6,983 nt of DNA from Pseudomonadota bacterium (GTDB taxonomy: Bacteria > Desulfobacterota > JADFVX01). The position numbers were made by a program, and so were the translations under genes. The stretch lies in assembly GCA_015222555.1 (NCBI GenBank), contig JADFVM010000096.1, positions 1 to 6,983 on the forward strand, written 5' to 3'. Shown piece by piece: positions 1 through 5,697 of this stretch (position 1 is the first letter of the stretch; every line of letters starts with the position of its first letter). The notes below the pieces were generated by a model, which saw nothing but the letters and a program-made list of their open reading frames with translations, was not told the DNA's origin and did not search any database.

Positions 1-360
1 TCCATAACGTTTGGCAAGATAGGCCGCAATCACCCCTGCCTCGCTCCTTGTGATCCGCGCCCCGTTAACTCCGCCCATCCGGTTTATGATCTCTTCCCAC
101 TCCCTGGCATTGTGGGCCGATCTTTCTACAACATCCCGGCTATGGCATTTCCTCGTGCAGGCACCTTCGTAGACTATCTTCAACTCTCTGTCATCAAGAC
201 TGCCGATACCGGCATATCTGAAAAGGGTGAGCTTACCTGTCTGAAGGAGGTACTCCGTTTTCCCCATCGGGCTCGTATCGACGAGGATGAGAAAGAGCAT
301 AAAAGCCAGAACCGCGAGAAACGAGACAAATACAGCAACGCTTACTAAAAATGCTTTCAC
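1..360 (-). CDS. Membrane-anchored cytochrome-like protein with CX3CH motif, partial (3' end outside window)
   Basis: The reading frame stays open from a GTG at 358-360 to the window edge, giving 120 residues without a stop. The GTG overlaps the TGA of the upstream ccmH-like gene as GTGA (357-360), a usual arrangement for translational coupling, which is why I chose this start; an ATG at 298-300 is an alternative but would cut the membrane anchor. Residues about 4-27 form one hydrophobic segment, an uncleaved anchor or signal. Residues 68-73 read CTRKCH, a CX3CH motif rather than the usual CXXCH. After it come W88, IIxRM (91-95) and a helix ending AAYLAKRYG, the pattern seen after the heme site in small class I-like cytochromes c. 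I infer a periplasmic heme c protein, but with only part of the sequence I cannot see a distal ligand or further heme motifs. Heme binding through CX3CH is unproven. Confidence 0.72.
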   Translation of the reverse strand, partial: MKAFLVSVAVFVSFLAVLAFMLFLILVDTSPMGKTEYLLQTGKLTLFRYAGIGSLDDRELKIVYEGACTRKCHSRDVVERSAHNAREWEEIINRMGGVNGARITRSEAGVIAAYLAKRYG

Positions 361-800
361 TCCCTTTCCTGCACCGGTGTCTTCTTCTTGAAAAACCTCC
401 TGGACAGCAGGTAAATGCCGAGGAAAAAGGCCCCCGTCCATAAAACGATTACAGACCAGAAAACCACCCATTCCATGGCGCCGAATGCCCTTGTGTACTG
501 GTAAAACTTGCCATGGATCCTTTGCATCGGCGTTATCCTGCTGGCCTCTCCATACTTGGCACGGAAGTCGTTTATTATCTCCTCCTTGCTCTTCCCCTCA
601 GCGATCTTTTTCCCTATCTGTTTTTTCCAGTCAAGCCCGCAACTCATATTGCAGTCCTCCAGTATAAGCGGGCACTCACATGGACAGGCAAGCTCCCTTG
701 CAATCTCGTTGACGTCAAGCGCAAATGCCGGGGTAAAATAAAAGGTCAGCAATAATACAGTTGGCAGGATAAGCCTTGGAATGCTTCCGAGCTTACGCAT
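357..800 (-). CDS. ccmH: CcmH/CycL/NrfF-family cytochrome c maturation protein (multi-cysteine variant)
   Basis: This 147-residue protein belongs to the CcmH family, membrane-anchored periplasmic subunits that reduce apocytochrome cysteines and help ligate heme in system I cytochrome c maturation. It has a hydrophobic signal at about 10-27 and then the family core: cysteines 39, 41, 43, 50 and 54, a helix with GLDWKKQIGKKI, and the conserved tail GKSKEEIINDF..KYGE. A membrane helix lies at about 112-132, followed by a basic end. Classical CcmH has one LRCxxC pair; this form has a CPCEC cluster plus two more cysteines. I start at ATG 798-800, one base after the stop of the upstream gene, with AAGGTG as ribosome binding site; an upstream in-frame TTG at 825-827 lies inside that gene and is less likely. 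The downstream cytochrome-like gene overlaps it by 4 bases. Family assignment is firm; the symbol is by family only. Confidence 0.88.
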   Translation of the reverse strand: MRKLGSIPRLILPTVLLLTFYFTPAFALDVNEIARELACPCECPLILEDCNMSCGLDWKKQIGKKIAEGKSKEEIINDFRAKYGEASRITPMQRIHGKFYQYTRAFGAMEWVVFWSVIVLWTGAFFLGIYLLSRRFFKKKTPVQERE

Positions 801-801
801 G

Positions 802-1572
802 TCACACCTTTTTCTTGCGGAAGACAAACCACAGAAGACCCAGAAAAATGACTAAGCCACTACCGGCCAGAACATAAAGAAGACGAAGAAAATTTCTTCT
901 CTCTCCATAAGGCGACTTTGACATACCCCCCATATTCATTGTTGAGGACATGGGTGAATACTTGATGTTTACGGAAGGCCTGTTGTCATCCTTTTTATAT
1001 TTTATCTCAAAGGGCATATCTGCTCCCATGTCTTGATTATCAATATAGAAGCGATAATGTTTAAAGCCGTCCACCAGCTCCGTTTTTTGCGGTTCCGGAG
1101 TGACGGTAAAACCTTCAGCCCTAAGAGGCTCCTGGATGTCGATTTCAAGTTTCCTCACACGGTGGCTGGTCTTAACCTTATAAATAAAATCCCTGACCGG
1201 ATCATCACCTGCAAAGAGGTCAACATGAAAACTCAGATAAAAATTAGGAAAGGGTAGTTTTAGGCGCACCTCATCCATATCTCCGACATTTTTCTGTTTG
1301 AACAACTGGCAGAAATGCTGTCCCCTTGGCGAGAGACTGCAGGCATCGCTGATAATAGCACCTTTGGGAAGAAAAAAAGATGTCTCTGTCGGGAAGGAAC
1401 CATCATCGACGAACCTTCCATCATAGATAACAAGAACACCCGGATCGTCATATTCAGGCCATATGGCAACTCGCATCCTCCCGAGTTCCATTTCAGATGC
1501 CGCGGCCGGATCCGGAAATAAAGTCAGGAAAAACAAAAACCCTGAAAGGAGCAAGATTAAACTCTTTTTCAT
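802..1572 (-). CDS. Signal-peptide, single-TM periplasmic protein of unknown function, linked to ccmH
   Basis: I do not recognise a named family. The 256-residue product starts with a clear Sec signal (MKKS, a long hydrophobic run, then PAAAS near 22-26). A periplasmic region of about 200 residues follows, alternating hydrophobic and polar like beta-sandwich domains. One C-terminal membrane helix lies at about 230-251 and ends FRKKKV. Two cysteines, C78 and C88, could form a disulfide. Just before the helix is a methionine-rich stretch (M208, M212, M214, M217). The gene ends one base before the ccmH-like start, so it is almost certainly co-transcribed and may act in cytochrome c maturation or present a domain outside the membrane (inference). 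I use ATG 1570-1572 because it gives the cleanest signal peptide; ATGs at 1582-1584 and 1603-1605 are also in frame, and no start has a strong Shine-Dalgarno. Confidence 0.8.
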   Translation of the reverse strand: MKKSLILLLSGFLFFLTLFPDPAAASEMELGRMRVAIWPEYDDPGVLVIYDGRFVDDGSFPTETSFFLPKGAIISDACSLSPRGQHFCQLFKQKNVGDMDEVRLKLPFPNFYLSFHVDLFAGDDPVRDFIYKVKTSHRVRKLEIDIQEPLRAEGFTVTPEPQKTELVDGFKHYRFYIDNQDMGADMPFEIKYKKDDNRPSVNIKYSPMSSTMNMGGMSKSPYGERRNFLRLLYVLAGSGLVIFLGLLWFVFRKKKV

Positions 1573-1683
1573 AATAGATATCATCCCACATTGTTCTGCC
1601 GCCATCAAGTTAAAACTATTAAAACATATTTCAGAGCCCCAGAAAAGCTTTACTTTAAAGGAGTCTTGTAGTAGTATAGCGCC

Positions 1684-2106
1684 ATGTTTAAGCTTGGCCT
1701 GATAAACGCTCCGACAAGAATCGTCTCCATGATTTTCCTCCTTTCCCTGCTCCTCATATCAGGTTGTGAGGCGGGGCCAAAAGCTACCGAACAAGCCAAG
1801 CCCAATCAGGAGAAGAAGCGCAAAATATTGAAAATCAATGTGGATATGGATACGCAGGCAAAGCTTCAGAAAACGGCAGATCTGGGTTTCAAACCATGGA
1901 AAAATGATGCGGTTGAAGTTGCAAAAGAATGCATAATAGGCGCAGGGATCGGTGCACCGGACAAATGTATGATACTGTCCAAAAGTGAAGCAGAGGCCGT
2001 TATCCGTGTTACCACAAAAAAGGAAGGAAGCTTTGATGTCACCCTTAAACGCCTTGTCAAGCCTGATGGCATCTGGACAGCCACGAAAGTAGAAAAAAAA
2101 GAATAA
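1684..2106 (+). CDS. Small lipoprotein of unknown function
   Basis: The 140-residue product has a lipoprotein signal: R12, a hydrophobic run 16-26, and the lipobox LISGC with C28 as the lipidated residue. After a lysine-rich linker (33-50) comes a compact domain of about 90 residues with a cysteine pair at C83 and C95 (probably a disulfide), GFKPW at 68-72, and a beta-rich end where VTLKRLVKPDGIW resembles the closing strands of small NTF2-like lipoproteins (inference). The start at 1684 keeps the basic residues of the signal; ATG 1729 would leave almost no charged n-region. An AAGGAG at 1658-1663 is about 20 bases from the ATG, too far to be ideal. A weak promoter-like pair (1649-1654, 1672-1677) would give a nearly leaderless message. 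The stop is 10 bases before the Usp gene, so the two are probably one transcript. Function unknown. Confidence 0.82.
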   Translation: MFKLGLINAPTRIVSMIFLLSLLLISGCEAGPKATEQAKPNQEKKRKILKINVDMDTQAKLQKTADLGFKPWKNDAVEVAKECIIGAGIGAPDKCMILSKSEAEAVIRVTTKKEGSFDVTLKRLVKPDGIWTATKVEKKE

Positions 2107-2116
2107 GAGGACAATA

Positions 2117-3292
2117 ATGTATAAAAAGATACTCGTGCCACTCGATAATTCCAAGTATTCAAATGCGGCTATCACACTCAGCCTTAAAGTAGCCGGGGCC
2201 TTCGGCGCAACTGTAACGGGATCACACGTTTATGCCGCCGAGCTCCACGACGACAGGTTCAAGCAGATGGAACCCGGCCTGCCTCCCAAATATCAGGAAG
2301 AAAAGGAACTGGAAAGACAAAGGGACATTCACGACGACCTGATAACAAGAGGTCTCCAGATCATTTCCGATTCATATGCGGAATATTTTCAATCCATGGC
2401 CACCGATGCGGGCATCGTAAACGAGAGCAAATCACTTGAGGGAAAAAACTACCTGGAGCTCGTCAAAGATATTGAAGCGAATGATTACGATCTCGTTGTG
2501 ATGGGTGTACTTGGCCTGGGGGCTGTTAAAAAAAGCCAGATCGGGAGTGTTTGTGAAAGGGTGATGAGGCGTATTGACAGGGACCTTATTATTGTTAAAA
2601 ATGAAGAAAGGACAGGCAAATACCTGGTTGCCATAGATGGCAGTCCCAACTCCTTTGCCGGCCTGATGTCCGCCATTGCCCTTGCTAAAGGAGACAATAT
2701 TGAAGTGGAAGCGGTAGCTGCCTTCGATCCTGACTTCCACTATACGGCCTTCAAAAGTATCGAGGGGGTTCTTTCGGAAGAGGCTGGGAAGGTATTCAAA
2801 TTCAAAGAGCAGGAAAAACTCCACGAGGAGATCATCGACAAGGGTCTTGCCAAAATATACCAGGACCACCTCGATACGGCCGCTGAAATCGCAAAAGAAA
2901 AAGGGGTCGAAATAAAGACCACCCTTCTCTCAGGCAAGCCATTTGAGGAGATCCTGAAATATGTTGACAAGGATCCACCGGCACTACTCGTTATGGGAAG
3001 AGTTGGTTTCCACGCCGCGCCGGGCCTTGATATAGGGAGCAACACGGAAAACTGCGTCAGGTTGGCCACATGCAACATTATGGTCGTGAGTGGAGAGGTC
3101 AACCCGCCCGAAAAGGAAAAAGAGGTAACAGAAGGTCTCCCCTGGACGGATGAAGCCGAAGCGTTGCTCCAGCGTGTCCCGAAAATGGCACATGGCATGG
3201 TGAGAAAATTTGTCGAAGATTTTGCTTCAGAAAAAGGAAGCACCGAAGTGACGGCAGATATTATGAGAGAGGCCAGGTCAAAGATGATGTAG
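2117..3292 (+). CDS. Tandem universal stress protein (UspA family) with C-terminal PCP_red domain
   Basis: The 391-residue cytoplasmic protein has three parts. Residues 1-163 are a first Usp domain (KKILVPLD start), with the ATP-binding signature G-x2-G-x9-G-S at G130, G133, G143 and S144. Residues 168-327 are a second Usp domain (KYLVAIDGS start) with the same signature at G294, G297, G307 and S308, so both sites look intact. Residues about 341-391 (LPWTDEAEALLQRVP, then RKFVEDFA) match the small PCP_red domain found at the C-terminus of the BchB/ChlB subunit of dark-operative protochlorophyllide reductase. No nitrogenase-like catalytic part is present, so this is not a chlorophyll enzyme. 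Usp proteins bind ATP and act in stress or energy-state signalling; the role of the added domain is unknown. AGAGG at 2106-2110 is a well-placed ribosome binding site. It follows the lipoprotein gene by 10 bases. Confidence 0.95.
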   Translation: MYKKILVPLDNSKYSNAAITLSLKVAGAFGATVTGSHVYAAELHDDRFKQMEPGLPPKYQEEKELERQRDIHDDLITRGLQIISDSYAEYFQSMATDAGIVNESKSLEGKNYLELVKDIEANDYDLVVMGVLGLGAVKKSQIGSVCERVMRRIDRDLIIVKNEERTGKYLVAIDGSPNSFAGLMSAIALAKGDNIEVEAVAAFDPDFHYTAFKSIEGVLSEEAGKVFKFKEQEKLHEEIIDKGLAKIYQDHLDTAAEIAKEKGVEIKTTLLSGKPFEEILKYVDKDPPALLVMGRVGFHAAPGLDIGSNTENCVRLATCNIMVVSGEVNPPEKEKEVTEGLPWTDEAEALLQRVPKMAHGMVRKFVEDFASEKGSTEVTADIMREARSKMM

Positions 3293-3335
3293 CAACCTGA
3301 CCGCAAATCAGTCAGACTGCACCTGTTTAGTATTC

Positions 3336-3524
3336 ATGGAAGAAAAAGTAAAAGAAAAGAAGGGCGTGGCCCTCAAGGTTTTCGGGGTTTCCCTATTTAT
3401 CGTCGGCTCCCTCAACGCGGTGCTCTTCTGGAGGGGGGGGATGCCTCTAGACGTATTCAATCCTAGTGTCATGGCTCTCGGTATCACCTTTTTCATTATC
3501 GGCACATTACGTGGGATTGAATAA
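3336..3524 (+). CDS. Small two-helix membrane protein, unknown function
   Basis: A 62-residue product with a charged lysine/glutamate-rich N-terminus (1-9), a hydrophobic helix at about 11-31, a short loop RGGMPLDVFNPS, and a second hydrophobic helix at about 45-59. It is probably a small inner-membrane protein. It lies 43 bases after the Usp gene on the same strand and may share its transcript. There is no convincing Shine-Dalgarno before the ATG, which lowers confidence in the start. The frame contains a run of eight G (3433-3440) in the loop codons; slippage there would shift the second helix out of frame. No family recognised. Confidence 0.6.
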   Translation: MEEKVKEKKGVALKVFGVSLFIVGSLNAVLFWRGGMPLDVFNPSVMALGITFFIIGTLRGIE

Positions 3525-3638
3525 CTGACTTTTTAAAAATTTGTTCCGGCAACAATCGCCCCTATTTTTAATCTTGTTATTTATCCTCTCTTTCTGAAAC
3601 AATTCAAGATATCGATGTGCGCTAAAGAAGGAGGAGAT

Positions 3639-3683
3639 ATGCGGGTTAACCATTGCAAACAGCATCTGAATCTCTCAGACTGA
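3639..3683 (+). CDS. Possible micro-ORF (14 residues) with strong Shine-Dalgarno
   Basis: An ATG at 3639-3641 is preceded by AAGGAGG at 3628-3634, a perfect match to the anti-Shine-Dalgarno, although only four bases away. It opens a 14-codon frame, MRVNHCKQHLNLSD, ending in TGA at 3681-3683. An in-frame ATG at 3615-3617 would give 22 residues. It may be a true small peptide, a leader, a leftover of a decayed gene, or chance. I have no evidence of conservation. Confidence 0.2.
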   Translation: MRVNHCKQHLNLSD

Positions 3684-3705
3684 TAAACCTTGTAAATTTA
3701 AATAT

Positions 3706-3748
3706 AAAAAAAAGCCCGCCTCCGGCGTCTGTACCGGAGGCGGGCTTT
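3706..3748 (-). terminator. Intrinsic terminator ending the cytochrome b/lipoprotein transcript
   Basis: A perfect 15-bp stem (3711-3725 with 3734-3748, GC-rich core GCCCGCCTCCGG) closes an 8-base loop. Read on the minus strand, the stem is followed by a run of eight T (complement of the A run 3706-3713), the classical rho-independent form. It stands 45 bases after the stop of the minus-strand lipoprotein gene. On the plus strand only three T follow the stem core, so it may also slow transcripts from the Usp side, but less well. Confidence 0.92.
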
Positions 3749-3792
3749 GCATAAAATTATAAAACAATCAGGGAGCTTCTGTCTGGAACGGC

Positions 3793-4395
3793 CTACCAGT
3801 AGGCAACCGCTCCCCTTTTCGGATAAATGCTCTTAAAGAGCCATTCGTTTATCTTTATCTCATCTTTCCTTTTAATACCTTTTACAACATCATATCCATT
3901 AATAAAAGAGGCAATATAGACGGCACTCTTAACCTGACCTCCTACAAGCTCCGGGGCACTCTCTTTCGACTTATACTCCACTTTAATCTCAGCCGTGGCA
4001 ACCATCCGCTCCTTGAACCTCGTCGTCCCCTGATCTTTCTGTTCTTCCACAACTACGTCCGTGACAGTATGGGTCGAGTCCGAAGGAAAGAGAAACTTCT
4101 CAGACCAGAGGCTGAATAACCGACTGTCAGGTTCAGTATCGGCAAACATCGTTTTATATTCTTCAAAATTGGCTTTAAGGGCCTCTTCCCTCGTTGATTC
4201 AGCGCCTCTGTATATGAGTGCCACCTTTTTCTGGGTCGTTGCATTCAATTCATAAAGGGTTGCAAAATCGCCTCTTTTTAATGCCACCACATACCGCTCA
4301 ACCTCCTTTTTCGCACCAGAAGCACCTGAACAGGCTGAGACAAATATCAGGGCCGCCATCAGCAATAAGAGTTTTTTAGATTTTATTAATTTCAT
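3793..4395 (-). CDS. Lipoprotein of unknown function, downstream of cytochrome b
   Basis: The 200-residue product begins with a basic n-region (KLIKSKK), a hydrophobic run, and the lipobox VSAC with C22 as lipidated cysteine. The mature part opens with EVERYVVALKRGDFATLYELN, similar in style to NTF2-like or DUF4878-like lipoproteins in which a helix precedes a beta-sheet cup (inference from pattern only). There are no further cysteines, no heme motif and no membrane helix. The start ATG 4393-4395 has a strong purine-rich ribosome binding site (GGGAGGGG, 4402-4409). The gene lies 26 bases after the cytochrome b stop and before a strong terminator, so it is very likely the last gene of the cytochrome operon, perhaps an accessory or assembly factor of the complex. 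Function not known. Confidence 0.85.
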   Translation of the reverse strand: MKLIKSKKLLLLMAALIFVSACSGASGAKKEVERYVVALKRGDFATLYELNATTQKKVALIYRGAESTREEALKANFEEYKTMFADTEPDSRLFSLWSEKFLFPSDSTHTVTDVVVEEQKDQGTTRFKERMVATAEIKVEYKSKESAPELVGGQVKSAVYIASFINGYDVVKGIKRKDEIKINEWLFKSIYPKRGAVAYW

Positions 4396-4421
4396 AGAGA
4401 ACCCCTCCCGGTTATAAAAAG

Positions 4422-5603
4422 TTACCAGATTTCATTCGGATAATACCAGTGATTCATCATCCAGTCATTATCCTCAAGAACCGGATTCTTTCCCCTGTCC
4501 TTGAATGTCTCCGGCGGAATACCCATCCTCATCCCTCTGTAGATATTGTGGCAGGAATTGCAGCCAAGAGTGGGAGACTCATAATGAGCAAAAAGAAGGA
4601 GCCCTGAGAAAGATAAAGTGATAAATGTCACGATGACAAAATTTACGACTTTTCTCCGAAAGGAGGTCTTTTTGAGATTGTGCCAGAATCTGATGAAGGC
4701 ATTGCTTGCTCGCTTCTTGGGAGTGGCATCAGATGAAGCCTCCGCCTTGCTTTTCAGGAAGTATGGAATAAAGGCGAAGCCTAAAAACAATACAATCGGA
4801 AATGCGATAGAGAGGATAGGCACAAGCGCGCCTTTTACCTTCATTATTGGAAGAAGGACCGTTAGAAAAATCCATTCGGGTGAGAACACCCACTGCCCTT
4901 CCAGCGGCATGGGCGGCATCACTTCGGCATTAGAAGGTATGGGGATCTTGACCGCCAGCACAAAGAGAAGAATGAAAAAAGGGAGCGCAACAACAGTGTG
5001 TTTCAGCATATAAGGGAATATCCGCTTCTTCAGCTTCCTCAGGATATGATATTCGAGAAGCACAATGGATATGAGCGGAAGAAGAACGACATGGATCACG
5101 TAGTATCTAGGGATTGTAAATGATTCAATGAAAAATTTCTTCATAGCAGGCCCAACAACCGGAAGAAATTCAAAGTAGTTGGGAATCATTTCCATAAAAA
5201 AGTAACCCTTCCATTCCCAGGGGATGATCAGGCCTGTAGCGAGAAAGAGGAAGAGAGGAAGGGTAAACAATACGCCCGTCAGCCATAGCACCTTCTTATG
5301 CCTATCAGGGAGAAAGTCCTTTCTCAAAAGTGATCTTACGGTATGTATAAAGATGGCGATAAGCATGAGAGCAGGAATCCACCTGTGGAGATTTCTGGTC
5401 AGACTCCCCATAAAGAGCTCGTTGGATATATATTGAATGCTCTTGTAGGCATTGTCAAGGGTAGGGTCATAAAAGAACATGATATAGAACCCTGTCAGCA
5501 ATTGGAGGAAAATTGTTACAAATGCAAACCCTCCAAAGTAATGCTTCCAATTCCTTTTTTCCGGTTTGAATGCTGAAACAAACCAGTTATTTTCCTTTTC
5601 CAT
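4422..5603 (-). CDS. Cytochrome b (b6/subunit IV fusion) with C-terminal heme c domain
   Basis: The 393-residue membrane protein is the quinol-oxidising cytochrome b of a bc/b6f-type complex. H73 and H87 (13 residues between) and H171 and H186 (14 between, as in cytochrome b6) are the ligands for two b hemes. TGLIIPWEWKGYF (123-135) follows the cytochrome b pattern near the quinol site. The subunit IV part has PEWI at 242-245 in place of the usual PEWY. Helices follow at about 260-283 and 319-339, then a periplasmic tail with one heme c motif CNSCH (348-352) and an end rich in W, H and Y (WMMNHWYYP). The Cys that binds the extra heme in b6 is Y22 here by alignment from memory. The start is ATG 5601-5603, set by AGGAG at 5609-5613; the upstream in-frame TTG lies within a terminator. 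No Rieske gene adjoins it. Upstream is a cytochrome c, downstream a lipoprotein. Confidence 0.95.
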   Translation of the reverse strand: MEKENNWFVSAFKPEKRNWKHYFGGFAFVTIFLQLLTGFYIMFFYDPTLDNAYKSIQYISNELFMGSLTRNLHRWIPALMLIAIFIHTVRSLLRKDFLPDRHKKVLWLTGVLFTLPLFLFLATGLIIPWEWKGYFFMEMIPNYFEFLPVVGPAMKKFFIESFTIPRYYVIHVVLLPLISIVLLEYHILRKLKKRIFPYMLKHTVVALPFFILLFVLAVKIPIPSNAEVMPPMPLEGQWVFSPEWIFLTVLLPIMKVKGALVPILSIAFPIVLFLGFAFIPYFLKSKAEASSDATPKKRASNAFIRFWHNLKKTSFRRKVVNFVIVTFITLSFSGLLLFAHYESPTLGCNSCHNIYRGMRMGIPPETFKDRGKNPVLEDNDWMMNHWYYPNEIW

Positions 5604-5608
5604 CCCTT

Positions 5609-5613
5609 CTCCT
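5609..5613 (-). promoter_or_regulatory. Ribosome binding site fixing the cytochrome b start
   Basis: AGGAG on the minus strand, five bases before ATG 5601-5603. It directly follows the T run of the hairpin at 5614-5647, so the terminator and the ribosome binding site are adjacent with no room for a promoter between them. It favours this start over the TTG at 5631-5633. Confidence 0.8.
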
Positions 5614-5647
5614 AAAAAAAACCGTCCTTCCAAACAAAAAAGGACGG
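5614..5647 (-). terminator. Terminator-like hairpin in the cytochrome c to cytochrome b gap
   Basis: An 8-bp stem (5622-5629 with 5640-5647, CCGTCCTT paired with AAGGACGG) closes a 10-base loop. On the minus strand it is followed by eight T (complement of 5614-5621), the form of an intrinsic terminator. It sits after the cytochrome c gene and just before the cytochrome b ribosome binding site. It may act as a partial terminator or attenuator that lowers cytochrome b relative to cytochrome c. An imperfect inverted repeat (5657-5664 with 5671-5678) lies just upstream of it. Confidence 0.75.
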
Positions 5648-5697
5648 GAGACCTGTTTGTTGATTACTCGATCAGCAAGCGACCCTCTAACTGCCCA

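Noticed and set aside
112..348. Plus-strand open frame of 78 codons
   Set aside because: It lies opposite the minus-strand CX3CH gene, which has a membrane segment, a heme-like motif and a coupled start. The plus frame shows no protein-like pattern.
801..827. Longer ccmH start at TTG 825-827
   Set aside because: It would overlap the upstream gene and has no ribosome binding site. ATG 798-800 gives a normal signal peptide and has AAGGTG before it.
1649..1684. Promoter-like TTTACT / TAGTAT pair giving a leaderless lipoprotein message
   Set aside because: Only four of six matches in each box, so too weak to list as a feature.
1759..2175. Minus-strand open frame of 138 codons opposite the lipoprotein and Usp start
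   Set aside because: Phe/Tyr-rich antisense of a lysine-rich gene. The plus-strand frame has a lipobox and the following Usp start, so this is a shadow.
2740..3306. Minus-strand open frame of 188 codons
   Set aside because: Serine-rich antisense of the well-supported Usp-PCP_red gene. No motif or ribosome binding site.
3530..3541. TTTTTAAAAA palindrome after the small membrane protein as a plus-strand terminator
   Set aside because: The stem is all A-T and no T run follows. It would not form a stable terminator.
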